Source of the DNA: JAEUIG01 sp046349775
GTDB taxonomy: Bacteria > Planctomycetota > Planctomycetia > Planctomycetales > Planctomycetaceae
Reading direction: 5' to 3'
DNA length: 43,944 nt
Assembly: GCA_046349775.1 (NCBI GenBank)
Contig: JAXMBS010000047.1
Span: 1 to 43,944 of the forward strand
Positions within the stretch are counted from its first letter, which is position 1; every line of letters starts with the position of its first letter. Below are positions 1-9,738 of this stretch, one piece after another. A program made the translations under genes and the position numbers. A model generated the notes under the pieces. It was not told where the DNA came from. It did no database searches and worked only from the letters and a program-made list of their open reading frames with translations.

Positions 1-85
1 CATGTACGGAATTCCCGCGCCGGATCGTCCGATAGACTCTGATCGGACGTGTCTGGACAGTTCATCGGTCGCGTGCGAGAAGCAT

Positions 86-790
86 ATGTCGTTCTCGCGA
101 TTGTGGAATTGGGTCATGAGGAATTTACCCCAACGTGGCGGACGCGCGATGCCGATCTGTCCGGAACTCTCCGATGCCCGGCGGTGCCTGAAAGCGCAGA
201 AGTATCGTGAATCGCTTAATGCGGCATTGCCTTATTGCGAATCAAATGACCGCCATTTCCGGCGAGAGGCCAATCGCATCGCGGGTCTGGCTCGATTCCA
301 AATGGGACTATTTCCGGAAGCATTCGCCAGTCTTAAGATCGCGGCCGAGGACAGCCAATATGCCGGCGATTGGTTGAATGTCGCGCTCTCGGCAACGATG
401 GCCGGCGAAATCGCACTGGGCAGCAGGGCATTCGCGATCGCAATCCGATCCTGGGAAACGCCGGGATCTTCCAACTCGCCGGGCATTGGATTCATGCGAC
501 AATGGTACGCGTGTGCGCTCCGCGATCGGCAGGAGTTTGGCTTAGCATTCGAACAGATCAGCGTGCTGCGTTTCATGTATGAACAATTTCGCGTGACCGA
601 TCCAACGTTCCTGCATATGCGAGGTATGCCTTTTCTTCAGGACACAACGCGCGTGGCCGTCGATGTTCTCAAAGCGCTCGGCCCATCGATCGACGCTCTC
701 GGTTGGATCAACGACTTTGCCGCGAAGCTTGATGTAGAGGGACAGCGGTGCCTTGATAATGCGAGGCTTCAACTTCGGTGCGACACTTGA
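86..790 (+). CDS. Hypothetical helical-repeat (TPR-like) protein
   Basis: I do not recognise this protein of about 234 residues. It is rich in Ala, Leu and Arg and reads as paired amphipathic helices. One example is ARRCLKAQKYRESLNAALPY, followed by ANRIAGLARFQMGLFPEAFA, which is the pattern of a TPR or SEL1-like scaffold. No catalytic motif, signal peptide or membrane segment is visible. The frame is open to the left edge of the window, so a longer protein is possible. I chose the ATG at 86 because a purine-rich GAGAAG stretch lies just upstream; ATGs at 116 and 149 are alternatives. The gene stands alone ahead of the WD40 gene on the same strand, with a gap of about 70 bases. Confidence 0.55.
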   Translation: MSFSRLWNWVMRNLPQRGGRAMPICPELSDARRCLKAQKYRESLNAALPYCESNDRHFRREANRIAGLARFQMGLFPEAFASLKIAAEDSQYAGDWLNVALSATMAGEIALGSRAFAIAIRSWETPGSSNSPGIGFMRQWYACALRDRQEFGLAFEQISVLRFMYEQFRVTDPTFLHMRGMPFLQDTTRVAVDVLKALGPSIDALGWINDFAAKLDVEGQRCLDNARLQLRCDT

Positions 791-861
791 TGCATGCCAT
801 GTAGTACGCTCTCCCGATGCCAGATCCGCAGTGTCGTAAGTAGATCAGTGTGGCAACATCC

Positions 862-1876
862 ATGACCGACCCCCACCATCTCCACCGCGTCGCCGAATGG
901 AAATCCGAAGACATCCTCTTCGCCATCGCCCGCATCCCGGCCACAGAACGCCTCTTTGTCGGCAGCTCCGACTTCCACGTCTACGAACTCGACGTCACCA
1001 AAGAACAATCGCAGCGCATCCCCTGCGGCGGCGACGGCCACCGCAGCTACGTCACCGGCCTCGCACTCGCCGGTGACCACCTCGTCTCCGGCAGCTACGA
1101 CGGCCGACTCATCTGGTGGTCCACCGCCGACCACAAGCTCGTCCGCGACGTCAAAGCCCACGACCGCTGGATCCGCCGTGTGCTCCCCACGCCTGACGCC
1201 ACTCGCATCATCAGCATCGCCGACGACATGCAGGTGAAGGCCTGGGACGCCACCAGCGGCGACCTCATCAAGTCCTTCACCGATCACACCGTCCTCACCC
1301 CCCACAACTATCCCTCGATGCTCTACGCCGCCGCCTGTTCGGCCGATGGCAAGTGGCTCGCCACCGGCGACAAGACCGGCCACGTCGCGATCTGGGACCT
1401 CGCCTCGCTGGAAAAGGTCAGGCGGGGTCGAAGACCCAGTCCTGTACACGGGACCCGCGCCCAGCGGCATCACTCGATCAGCGGCATCCTTGCCGGTCTC
1501 GTTTTCCCCGGACGGCACGCGGCTCGCCGTGGGCGGCATCGGCACGATCAGCAACATCGACCATCTGGATGGCAAATCCGCGTCGATCTTCGACTGGCAA
1601 TCCGGCCAACCCGTCTTCGAGCTCGAAGACGACAAGCGAGGGCATCGTCGAGCAGTTCGCTGGCTCGCCAGCGGCCCCTCTTGCTGTGCTGGCGGCGACC
1701 ACAAGGGCTTCCTCAAGTTCTACGACATGACCTCCGGCGAACTGCTCCACCAGGACAGCAACGACGGCCACATCCACGGCTTCGTCCTCGACGAATCCGA
1801 GCCGGGGGAACATCTGCGCGCACTACACAACCGCGTCGAAAAGTGGACTCTCTCGCCCCCGCCCCCCGCCGCCTGA
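862..1876 (+). pseudogene. WD40-repeat protein, frame-broken
   Basis: Beta-propeller protein of the WD40 class, probably a scaffold; its partner is unknown. The first 185 or so residues read cleanly from the ATG at 862 and show repeated WD-type blades, for example the stretch ending GSYDGRLIWWS, then DDMQVKAWDATSGDLIKSF and TGDKTGHVAIWDLASLEKV. Near 1417-1430 the reading moves to another frame, which gives SFSPDGTRLAVGGIGT and SIFDWQSGQPVFELEDD. Near 1635-1675 two further shifts surround a short EGIVEQ piece. The last part, GGDHKGFLKFYDMTSGELL, runs to the stop at 1876. No signal peptide is visible. At least three single-base indels in an otherwise good gene look more like sequence errors than decay. 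Confidence 0.75.
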
Positions 1877-2015
1877 CGGCAACGGATCGGAATCGACGTT
1901 CGGAGGCACAATGACCCGCCTGAGCGATGCATTCGCCGTCCCGGCTTCCGTTACCTTCGTTTTCTGCTGTTAACGTCTGCTGGCGAAGTAGACGTGGGGA
2001 CTCGGCCCCGACGCG

Positions 2016-2423
2016 GTGGTGCGGAGGTGTTTCGTAGATGTAGAAATCGGCTTCGCTGCAGCGGTGGCCTCGCGCAACTGGATCGAATCCACCCTCAAGC
2101 CCTGGTGCCGCTCCGCCTCCCGCCGCGACCTCCTCGCCGCCGGCAGGAATGGCTCGACATCGCCGGCACCGCCGACCCCCACAAGGCCTCTGGCTGGCCA
2201 CCGGGCACGGAGCGCTTCCCGGTCCTGTTTGTGGACGACCTCGGCGGCCTCGAAGAAACCTACCGCGTCACCGTCACGCTCCGCGACGGCTCGCAACATC
2301 AGCCTACCGGACGCGCGCGCAGCCGCCGCGGGAACTGGTCCTCCTCGGCGACTCCCCCGGCCACCAACCTCAACGACTTCGGCCTGGTCGATCGACGATG
2401 TCGCGAGCGTCGAGCGGGTCTGA
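2016..2423 (+). pseudogene. Hypothetical protein, frame-broken
   Basis: Unrecognised protein whose parts must be joined from three frames. The best stretch, about 2149-2290, reads EWLDIAGTADPHKASGWPPG, then ERFPVLFVDDLGGLEETYRV and TVTLRDGSQ. A short piece containing RELVLLGDSPG follows, then NLNDFGLVDDVASVERV to the stop at 2423. The upstream piece VDVEIGFAAAVASRNWIEST is less certain, and so is the start. The alternation of hydrophobic and charged residues suggests a beta-rich fold. The assignment rests on protein-like composition and on the inverted repeat just after the stop. Confidence 0.4.
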
Positions 2424-2429
2424 AAACGC

Positions 2430-2464
2430 ACACAGCCCGGCGACCGCTGGTCCCCGGGCTGTGT
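2430..2464. terminator. Bidirectional hairpin terminator
   Basis: A perfect 11-base inverted repeat (ACACAGCCCGG at 2430-2440 and its complement at 2454-2464) encloses a 13-base loop. It starts seven bases after the stop of the rightward hypothetical gene. On the minus strand the stem is followed by a short T-rich stretch (TGCGTTTTCA), so it can also end the leftward rimI-like transcript. Convergent genes sharing one hairpin are a common arrangement. Confidence 0.6.
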
Positions 2465-2465
2465 T

Positions 2466-3057
2466 GCCCAATTCCGCCGCACGTCGACCTCCAGGCCGCG
2501 TCGAACTCGAAATCCGGTTCACCGGCGGCAACGATAGCGCGTCGTGCGTCGCGTCCAGCCGGAACCGCATGATGTACGCGTCCTCTTCCGTGTCATCGTA
2601 GTGCTGCCGCGGCGCGGTGATCGCCCGGAAAGCGTGCGACTTGAAGAACAGCTGTGCGTCGAGGTTCCGTTCGCGGACTTCCAGCACGATCTCCTGCCGC
2701 CGCTGCTGCGACGCTTGTCCACCAGCCGCAGGACCATCTGCGTCCCGACGCCCATTCGCGGAACTCGCTGCCGACCGCAAAGTTCAGGATATGCAGCCGG
2801 GACTTGTGGAGTTCATACACCATGAACCCCACGATCTGGTGGTCGTACTCCGCCACCATCCCGATGCAGTTGCGCTGCCGCAGGCAGCACATGAAGTCTT
2901 CATCCGTCCAAGGAAACTCGAAGCTCTCGCGTTCGATCTTCAGGACTTCCGGCATGTCCCGCCGGATCAGCCACCGGATCTGCACGTCGAGGTGCTGCTT
3001 CTGCTGCTGTCCAATACTCACTGCGGCCTCCATGCCTTGAGCGTGAACGTGTTGCAT
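2466..3057 (-). pseudogene. rimI: RimI-like GNAT N-acetyltransferase, frame-broken
   Basis: GNAT-fold acetyltransferase, probably of the RimI type that acetylates the N-terminus of ribosomal protein S18 using acetyl-CoA. The N-terminal part reads WLIRRDMPEVLKIERESFEF, PWTDEDFMCCLRQRNCIGMV and AEYDHQIVGFMVYELHKSRL, the usual RimI strand order. The acetyl-CoA loop region is broken over two frames (FAVGSEFR, then MGVGTQMVLRLVDK). The C-terminal part QEIVLEVRERNLDAQLFFKS, HAFRAI is typical of RimI. Start candidates are the ATGs at 3057 and 3033. The true end is unclear, because the open frame runs across the terminator hairpin and probably reflects another indel. Two or three indels are needed to restore the protein. 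Confidence 0.7.
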
Positions 3058-3735
3058 TGCGAGAAACACAAAATGAAAACGCCGCAGCGCTGCGTCCCAC
3101 ACAGCAAGGCGACGAAGGGAAGGGGAAGATACCACAGGGGCCGCCGGGGGTGAAGAGTAGAATGCCGTCGCCTCATGGTCAGCGTTGCGAATTCTTTCCG
3201 CCCTTAGCGCGCCGCAACGCATCCGATTTCGGCTTCAGCACAGCCGGAATTCCGCTCACGCAGGACGACCACTCCAACTCATCGGCTCGTTCCACGACGT
3301 TTTCACGATCGGCGAATCTCGCCGCTGCCGAACTCAGAGCCACTTCGCGCGTTGCTGTTCCGGACTGTCCTTTCGACCTTTCCCCGCACCTGCAACTGCG
3401 ATCGCGCCTCCCGTCTCCTGATCCACAAACGCCGCCTACGTCCTGACGGCTCCTCACCACTCACTACTCACCAGACGCCCGGACCACCAAACACCAGCTC
3501 CCATATCCCCACCCCCTCCGCCTCCCCTCCGGCATCTCTCGCCGCTGCGGTTCCTGTGCCGCCATCTCATATTGACCGTGCCGTATCCATGTGCAACAAC
3601 CGCGATCCCCCCTCTCGTAATCTCCTGTTTTGGCGTGTTTTAACTGTCGAGCGGCCCCGGCACGACGGATCGCAAGGACCGCGTCCGCCGTCTGCGTTGC
3701 GCCGCGCCCCCTTACCGACTGCAGAAAGCGGCCTC
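3058..3735. other. Gene-poor stretch
   Basis: I see no convincing gene in these 678 bases. Open frames here are Pro/Ser/Arg-rich and lack family features. A low-complexity CTCACCACTCACTACTCACC stretch lies near 3452-3472. The stretch separates a leftward gene from a rightward one, so promoters for both should lie here, but I could not pick them with confidence. Confidence 0.4.
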
Positions 3736-5671
3736 ATGTCCTGGATCAGGACCCTTTGCGCCTGCGTCGCGCTCACGCTCACCGGTTGCGCGAATCTCAT
3801 GACATCGCGCGCCATCGACGGGTTCTCGAAGGGACTCGCCAAAGGCGATGTCAACGAGCTCAAACAGGTCACGTCGAAACGCTTTGCCGACTTGGCCCTG
3901 CGGCTGCCGGAAGCCGGCACCGATCTCAAGGTTCTGAACCTGCCCAAAGGCAAGACAACCGTTCTCAAGACAGAAAACCTCTCGGACGACAAGAAGCACG
4001 TCACCGTCCAGGTCGGAGACTCGGCCGAGAAACACCAGACTCTCGAGTACCACCTGGTTCGCGTCCCCGGCGAAACCGGCTGGGTTGTCGACGACATCTT
4101 TGTCACCCAGAGCAAGGGGGACAAAAAGGGCGAAGTCACCAAGTCCGTCACCGAGCAGATGGACCTGCTCCTGACCGTTCGCGAGTTCATCGCGGCCTGG
4201 AAAACCGGCACGCGTGAAGAGGTCCTGGACATCACCGACGACGAACTCCGGGCGGCCCTCGCCGACCTTCCCCCGCCTATCTGAACCAGCTCACAAAACA
4301 GACGGTCGAGAGCATCAACACCCGTACGCTCAAACCCGAAGCGCGATTGATGAGGATCGCGCCGTCGTCAAACTTTCCCGCGCGTAATGCGGCTCCTGGT
4401 CAGCCTGAACAGGGACGGCCGCTGGCGCGTCACCGACGCCGCCGTTGATTCGCGCGATCAGGAATCCACCAGTTCCGCGCATCATGGCCTGCGCATGCAG
4501 ACCGCCGTCAAGTTTCTCAACGCCTATTCCGTCAACGATCGCGCGGCGAAACTAGTCAGCGACCCCGCCTTTGAACGCAACTGGCCGGCGGCGCGAACTG
4601 ACAACGGTCTCTTTGCCCGTCGTCGGCATGCTCGCTGCCAAGTACGAATACATGCACCACGGCAATTCCGTTGATCTGGTTCTGCCAGGGTGGTAACAAA
4701 TACGTGATCACCACGGCCCAACTCGAGGATGACAAGCCCAAGGGCCTCGGGAAGCTGCCGACGCCTCGTCAACGAAGTCACTCTCTATGAAGAAGGCTCC
4801 AACGAAATCAAGCGGATAGCCTCGCTGTTCTGCAGTCCACTCCTTCGTCGAAGTCCTTCGCGGATGCTCTCGTACGGGACCGTCCGCGGCTCCTGGCTGT
4901 CCGCCGGTTCAATGGCCGGGCACGGTCCCGAGCCAGCGACGTCATCCTGCAGTCCATCCCCTTGCCCGAAATTGGCGAACCGGCCTCCGAAAATCGTCGC
5001 CACCGTTTATCGGGGCCGATCACCGAAGTCACCGTCACGAAGCCCTGCCAAGGCGGCGCCACCTGCGTGCTTCGCTCCAGTCGCAACGGCATACTGGTTG
5101 ACGACGTGCTGCCTGTCACCGGCCGCTCGAATTCGCTCAAGGAAAGCATCAAGGTGCTCGCCGCTGTATGGGTTCGCCCTCGGCGTCCATCGCCGACATG
5201 GAACTCCTGAACGAAACCAGCGCGACCGGCCTGCGGAGGATGGTCTGGGCCCACACGCAGACCGTCCCCGACGTCGGCGTGCGCGTCGACGATTACCTGA
5301 ACCTGCCCCTCAAGACGATCAAGTCGGCCGATGGCCGCTCCCTGGTCGAACTGACCGACGGCCAGCGCACCGCCCGGGTCGTGCTCGTCCACGAAGGGCC
5401 GAAACTCGTGGTCCAGAACGTCGAGATTGAAGCCGGAAATGGACCGGGCCAGAAGATGGAGTTCCTCTCCGCGCTGCGCGATAACCTCGCTGAGCGCAGC
5501 TTAGCCTTCTCAGTGGAGGCGCCCATCAACATTCCCAGCGGCACAGACGTCGAAGCCGCCGACCCCGGCCGCATCATGCAGATCGGCGGCGAAACTGAAT
5601 GGCGCTCGATGGAGGCACCGCGCGGAGGCACGACTCCAGATGCTATTCGCCGGCCGAGTCCGCCTCGTTGA
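3736..5671 (+). pseudogene. Large envelope lipoprotein, frame-broken
   Basis: Exported lipoprotein of unknown function, about 640 residues once frames are joined. The first 183 residues are clean: a short signal, MSWIRTLCACVALTLTGCAN, ends in the lipobox LTGC, so Cys18 would carry lipid. After that come SRAIDGFSKGLAKGDVNELK and a run of soluble alpha/beta sequence with FIAAWKTGTREEVLDIT. The first frame stops at 4284; sequence continues in other frames as RWRVTDAAVDSRDQ, YEYMHHGNSVDLVL, LYEEGSNEIKRIASLF and ITEVTVTKPC. The clean tail 5168-5671 contains ADMELLNETSATGL and VDDYLNLPLKTIKSADGRSL. Two segments have the layout of NTF2-like domains (inference). At least five indels are present. The tail overlaps the end of the leftward rlmL-like gene by about 29 bases. 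Confidence 0.65.
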
Positions 5672-6841
5672 TTGCCGGCACCTGACCGCTGACTGCTTCC
5701 TCCCGTCGCTTCGGCGGCTTCGGACCGAAGAACTGGTAGCCGTGCACGCCAGGTTTCGAGTTGTACGGCACCGACGACGGTCCGCCTTCCCGCCCGAACA
5801 GCCGCTCAAAACCCGCGTGCATCGTCAGCACGTACAGCGACCACGTCTCCAGCGCGCCCAGCACGCGGCCCATCTCGCGGTACAACTGCTCGACTTCCCG
5901 CTGATCCCCCATCCGCTCGCCGTACGGCGGGTTCGTGATCACGCAGCCGTACTTCTTCGGCGACCGCAGCTCGGCAACCGGCTGCTGCTGGATGTGCACG
6001 TCGTCTCCCACGCCGGCCGCGACGGCATGTTTTCGCGCCAGCGCCACAGACCGGGCATCGATGTCCGTCCCGATGATCTTGATCGGCAGCGGCGGCTGCT
6101 GGAGCTGCAGTGCCTCTTCGCGCGCCGTGCTCCACAGACTCCGTTCGATCAACGGCCACTCCTCGGCGGCAAATGTTCGCCCCAGCCCCGGTGCAATGCC
6201 GCGTCCGATCAGTGCAGCCTCAATCGCAATGGTCCCTGATCCGCAAAGCGGATCGACCAGCGGCCGCTCCCGGTTCCAGTAGCTCCAGCAGGATAGCGCG
6301 CCGCCAGGGTCTCCCGTAGCCCGGCGCGCTCGCCAACATACGTGCGGTATCCACGCCGATGCAGCGCCTCTCCCGAAGTATCCAGCGTCAGCGTGACTGC
6401 ATCATTCAGCAGACTCACTTCCACGCCGAATTGCGGTCCCGATTCGTCGAGCCACTCGCCCCCCCGCGCCTGCTTCAGCCGCTCGGCGATCGCCTTCTTC
6501 ACAATCCGCTGGCAGTCCGGCACGCTGTGGAGCTGCGACTTGACGCTCCGGCCGCGGACCGGAAACGAGCCCCTCGCCGAAATCCAGTTCTCCCACGGCA
6601 ACGCCTGCGTCTGTTCGAACAACTCGCCGAAATCCCGCGCCACGAACTCCCCGACGACAATCACCAGCCGGCTCGCCCCCCGCAGCCGCAGATTACACCG
6701 GCAGATCGCTGCCGCATCCCCCTCAAATCGCACGCGTCCGTCCGTGATCGCATGCTCCGCGTAACCCAGCTCCTTCAGCTCGCGCGCAACGACCGCCTCC
6801 AGCCCGAACGCCGTCGTCGCAATGAGATTAAACCGTGACAT
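5643..6841 (-). pseudogene. rlmL: THUMP-domain 23S rRNA guanine-N2 methyltransferase (RlmL-like), one frameshift
   Basis: Class I SAM-dependent RNA methyltransferase of the UPF0020/RlmL type, which modifies a guanine of 23S rRNA. It begins at ATG 6841 with MSRFNLIATTAFGLEAVVAR, the typical opening, then a THUMP region (residues about 45-155) and the linker LNDAVTLTLDTSGEALHRRG followed by YR. Near 6300 a frame change is needed. The rest contains DPLCGSGTIAIEAALIGRGI, matching the SAM-binding GxGxxxIEAA loop, then GTDIDARSVALARKHA and the catalytic NPPYGERMG motif. The tail PKPPKRREEAVSGQVPAINE ends at 5643. Reading intact on both sides of a single indel makes a sequence error the best explanation. 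It shares no operon with its neighbours. Confidence 0.85.
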
Positions 6842-6855
6842 CGAAATTTCGTCTC

Positions 6856-6911
6856 CCCTCTCCCCCGTGTCACCCGATGAATTCAGACAAGGCGTCGCTC
6901 GGGGGAGAGGG
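6856..6911. repeat. REP-like palindrome
   Basis: A 12-base inverted repeat (CCTCTCCCCCG core at 6856-6867 and its complement at 6900-6911) has a 32-base loop and is followed by GCCGGGGTGAGGGG. The GGGAGAGGGCCGGGGTGAGG type of element is a common dispersed intergenic repeat in high-GC bacteria. A related copy lies at about 12900-12945 in this window. It sits between the start of the rlmL-like gene and the end of the ASCH gene. Confidence 0.6.
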
Positions 6912-7001
6912 CCGGGGTGAGGGGTCCAATCGTGAATTCGCGATCGGCAGTCTGGGCCGTCGCCGCCGCCCTCATTCCACGCTTGCAGTTTCGCAAACCA
7001 A

Positions 7002-7439
7002 CTACCGCTCCGCCCCGTTCCGCCGCACGAACGGATAAAACCAGATCCCGTACGGCAAGAACCGCGGACTGACTGGCTCCTTCAGGCGCTGCGGATTCGC
7101 CAGCACCCACCCATACTTCCCCCGCAGCACTCCCGTCGGCACGCATGCTGCCGCCGCATCAGCCGCCGAGCACAACCGGCAATCGATGAGCTCTGCTGTC
7201 CCCACCAGCACTCCGCGCGGTAATCCCTCCACTTCGACGTCATGCATCTCCATCGCCCGCTCAACGACCTCTCCATCGCCCGGCGTCCGCGACGCATACA
7301 GATAAATCGTCCCGCGCACGTTCGTCGGCACCGCCCGCACTTCAACCGTCTTGATCCCCCGCAGGATCAACTCCACCCACGGCTGTCGAATCCCCAATGC
7401 CGGCAGCGTGAGATCAATCTCCGCCGGCGGCTCTCCCAC
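7002..7439 (-). CDS. ASCH domain protein
   Basis: Small protein with an ASCH domain, a PUA-like fold thought to bind RNA or modified nucleotides. The hallmark is LGIRQPWVELILRGIKTVEV followed by RA, which carries the G-x-K-x-x-E-x-R signature. Further on are GTIYLYASR and KYGWVLANPQRLKEP, the usual strands of the fold. I prefer a GTG start at 7439, eight bases past the upstream stop. A GTG at 7496 would add an Arg-rich stretch that only mirrors the end of the neighbouring gene. It follows the acetyltransferase gene closely and is probably co-transcribed with it. The substrate cannot be told from sequence. Confidence 0.8.
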   Translation of the reverse strand: MGEPPAEIDLTLPALGIRQPWVELILRGIKTVEVRAVPTNVRGTIYLYASRTPGDGEVVERAMEMHDVEVEGLPRGVLVGTAELIDCRLCSAADAAAACVPTGVLRGKYGWVLANPQRLKEPVSPRFLPYGIWFYPFVRRNGAER

Positions 7440-7446
7440 CTCGTTT

Positions 7447-7962
7447 TCACGGCGCCGCGAGCGCGAACGCCGCGTGATATCGGACGAGTCCCGCACAGTC
7501 GCTCAGCCCTGCTGGAGTAAGCTCGATCGCCATGAACGACTCATCCGGCACATCATACTCACACCGCATCCCGAATCGACTCGCCGGCTCAAACCCGAAT
7601 CGCCGGTAGTACGCCCGATATCCCAGCACTACCACGCCGTCCCACCGCTCCGCTTTCGCCCGTTCCAGCCCCGCGCGGATCAGAGCTGACCCAATCCCCC
7701 GCCGCTGCTCCGCTGGCAGTACCCCAACCGGTCCCAGCCCCAACACCAATTCGCCAGTGGTCACTGTCTCGACCGGACTCAACGCCACATGACCAATAAC
7801 CTTTTCCTCTCTCCGCGCCACCAGTGAAATCGCTAACGCCCCCTCCGCTCGCAGCGCATCGACAATCGCCCCCTCCGCTGCCTGTCCAAACGCCGCGTCA
7901 TTGACCGACCGGATCTCGCCGACATCGTCCGCGTATTCGTTCTCGACCAGGACTTCGATCAA
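7447..7962 (-). CDS. GNAT N-acetyltransferase, YhbS-like
   Basis: Acetyl-CoA-dependent N-acetyltransferase of the YhbS group (COG3153), 171 residues, a normal length. It shows GHVALSPV and LGPVGVLPAEQRRGIGSALI, where the (Q/R)xxGxG/A loop that binds acetyl-CoA is clear, then GVVVLGYRAYYRRFGF, the usual YhbS strand and turn. The TTG start at 7962 is favoured because AAAGGGGG lies six bases before it. The substrate is unknown; relatives act on small amines or on tRNA. The ASCH gene follows directly downstream on the same strand. Confidence 0.85.
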   Translation of the reverse strand: MIEVLVENEYADDVGEIRSVNDAAFGQAAEGAIVDALRAEGALAISLVARREEKVIGHVALSPVETVTTGELVLGLGPVGVLPAEQRRGIGSALIRAGLERAKAERWDGVVVLGYRAYYRRFGFEPASRFGMRCEYDVPDESFMAIELTPAGLSDCAGLVRYHAAFALAAP

Positions 7963-7975
7963 TCAGCACCCCCTT

Positions 7976-8006
7976 TGCTCCTTTGATCCTCTGCTCCTTT
8001 GATCCT
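7976..8006. repeat. Direct repeat TGCTCCTTTGATCCT
   Basis: Two exact 15-base copies (7976-7990 and 7992-8006), separated by one base, lie between the flavin oxidoreductase gene and the acetyltransferase gene. The same TCCTTTGATCCTCT core recurs in the hairpin at 13170-13184, so this is a dispersed family rather than a local accident. Confidence 0.7.
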
Positions 8007-8022
8007 TTCCGTTGTCAATCTG

Positions 8023-9492
8023 TCACTTTGCCACTTTTCTCTTCACTTCCTTCAGCCGCTCCGCCTCCGGCAGCTCCTTGTAATACTCATCCAGCGGATA
8101 GCACCCCGAAATCATTCCATTTCGCGGCGCCGTCGTGCAGTCGCTGAACGTCCGGCACAACTTCTTCGCCGCCCGATAATCCTCCCCCGCCAGCACCTTC
8201 GCCGGCAGCTCCCAGTCACTGAGCACCAGCCGCCCGATGCCCACGCTGTCCACCCAGCCCGCTCGCACCACCGCCTGCGCGACGTGCGGCAAAAACTCCT
8301 GGAAGTACGTGTAAGCCGTGCCGACGACGGGAATGTTCGGCAGTCGCCGCTTCACCTCCCGCACCGCCTGAATCTGCCGCACGCACCCCACCAGCGGATC
8401 CTCCGGCGGCTGATACCCGTCCGATGGCGGATAGAACGCCGGCCGCTGCATATGTGGGTTGTAATACGGCGACCCCGCGCTCAGGTTGAACACCGCCACA
8501 CCATAATCCCGATGCAGCCACTCGATCAGCCGCAGCGGTTCCATCAGATCGATCTCGAGCGGATTGTCCCGATTGCACCCGAACCCCGGATAGTCGCGCG
8601 TCCATTCTTCCGGCACACCGATCCCCGGCTTCCCACTGGCGGTTTCGCGCGGCCGAAACGGCGGAAAGTCATACAAGCTCAGCCGCACGCCAATCATCAA
8701 CTGCGGACACTCCGCCCGGATCCCCGTGATGATGTCGCGCAGGAACTTCGTCCGCCCCTCGAAGTCGCCGCCGTAGGCGCCCGGACGCGTGAAGGCCGAC
8801 AGAAACTCGTGCCCCAGGTACCCATGGCACGACTTCACGTCGACAAACTGAAACCCCAGCCGCTCCGCCATCTTCGCCGCAATCACATACCGCTCGATCA
8901 GCTTCTCGATCTCGCCATCGCTCCACACGCGCGAGTCGTCATCCGGCGCAATCCCCACGCGCCGATCCAGCAGCGGATGGTGATACGCAATCCGCGGCTC
9001 CGCCAGATACTTCCGATTCGGCCGCGCGTACCGCCCGGAGTGCGTCAGCTGCAGCCCCACCAATAGATCGCGCGACGAATTCGGCCCGAACTGCTGCTCA
9101 TGCGCGCTGATCAGCGCCTGCAGCAGTTCGTCGATCGCCGTTTCGTTCTCCGGCCGGTAGTAAAGCTGATTCGGATTCGCCCGCCCGTCCTGCTGCACCG
9201 CGAACGCTTCGCCCCCCCAGATCAGCTTGCACCCCGACAGCCCGAAGTTCCGCCACCGCCGCAGCGTATGCTCGCTCGGCCGCCCGTCCGCCGTACCGTC
9301 CCACCCCTCCATCGGGTGCACGCACCACCGGTTGCCTACGGTGAACTGGCCGACCTCCAGCGGCTCCGCCAATGGCGACCCCTCCGAGGCCGACAGTGGC
9401 GCATCATCGCACGGCAGATCGAGCCCGAGCGCCGCAATGTGCTCGCGAAATTGTCCGACCGACTTGAACGCTCCGATGCGTGGGTAACTCAT
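8023..9492 (-). CDS. OYE-family NAD(P)H:flavin oxidoreductase
   Basis: FMN-dependent TIM-barrel oxidoreductase of the Old Yellow Enzyme / 2,4-dienoyl-CoA reductase N-domain type, 489 residues, intact from ATG 9492. Barrel features in order: VHPMEGWDGTADGRPSEHTL, GGEAFAVQQDGRANPNQL, LTHSGRYARP (flavin-contact segment), FVDVKSCHGYLGHEFLSAF (the CHGYL motif of the active site), IGVRLSLYDF and SVGIGRLVLSDWELPAKVL (phosphate-binding end). The C-terminal Cys set LCRTFSDC then GMISGC resembles the position of the 4Fe-4S ligands of dienoyl-CoA reductase but lacks the CxxC spacing, so a cluster is doubtful. No FAD/NAD domain follows the barrel. It is likely a cytoplasmic enone or ring reductase; the substrate is unknown. 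Confidence 0.88.
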   Translation of the reverse strand: MSYPRIGAFKSVGQFREHIAALGLDLPCDDAPLSASEGSPLAEPLEVGQFTVGNRWCVHPMEGWDGTADGRPSEHTLRRWRNFGLSGCKLIWGGEAFAVQQDGRANPNQLYYRPENETAIDELLQALISAHEQQFGPNSSRDLLVGLQLTHSGRYARPNRKYLAEPRIAYHHPLLDRRVGIAPDDDSRVWSDGEIEKLIERYVIAAKMAERLGFQFVDVKSCHGYLGHEFLSAFTRPGAYGGDFEGRTKFLRDIITGIRAECPQLMIGVRLSLYDFPPFRPRETASGKPGIGVPEEWTRDYPGFGCNRDNPLEIDLMEPLRLIEWLHRDYGVAVFNLSAGSPYYNPHMQRPAFYPPSDGYQPPEDPLVGCVRQIQAVREVKRRLPNIPVVGTAYTYFQEFLPHVAQAVVRAGWVDSVGIGRLVLSDWELPAKVLAGEDYRAAKKLCRTFSDCTTAPRNGMISGCYPLDEYYKELPEAERLKEVKRKVAK

Positions 9493-9738
9493 GCGGCCAC
9501 ACTAGCCCGAAGCGCCAGCGAGGGCCAGTGTCGCACATGGACCGGCGAGCCGGGCGGCGTCAGCCCCCGGTTCAATCGACTGCCATTCAAAACCGCGTGA
9601 TTCTCGCTGGTCAACTGCGCCGCACGTCGCCGCCAGACCGAGATCATGCTATAACGCATCCAGCGTTGAGGTCGCCGCGTGCGATAACGTTCATTCAAAC
9701 CGCACGCACTCCTTCCGGCCACCGGGGACGGGCCCGCC

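Noticed and set aside
7999..9066. Plus-strand open frame of 355 codons opposite the flavin oxidoreductase
   Set aside because: Arg/Pro/His-rich shadow of the OYE-family gene.
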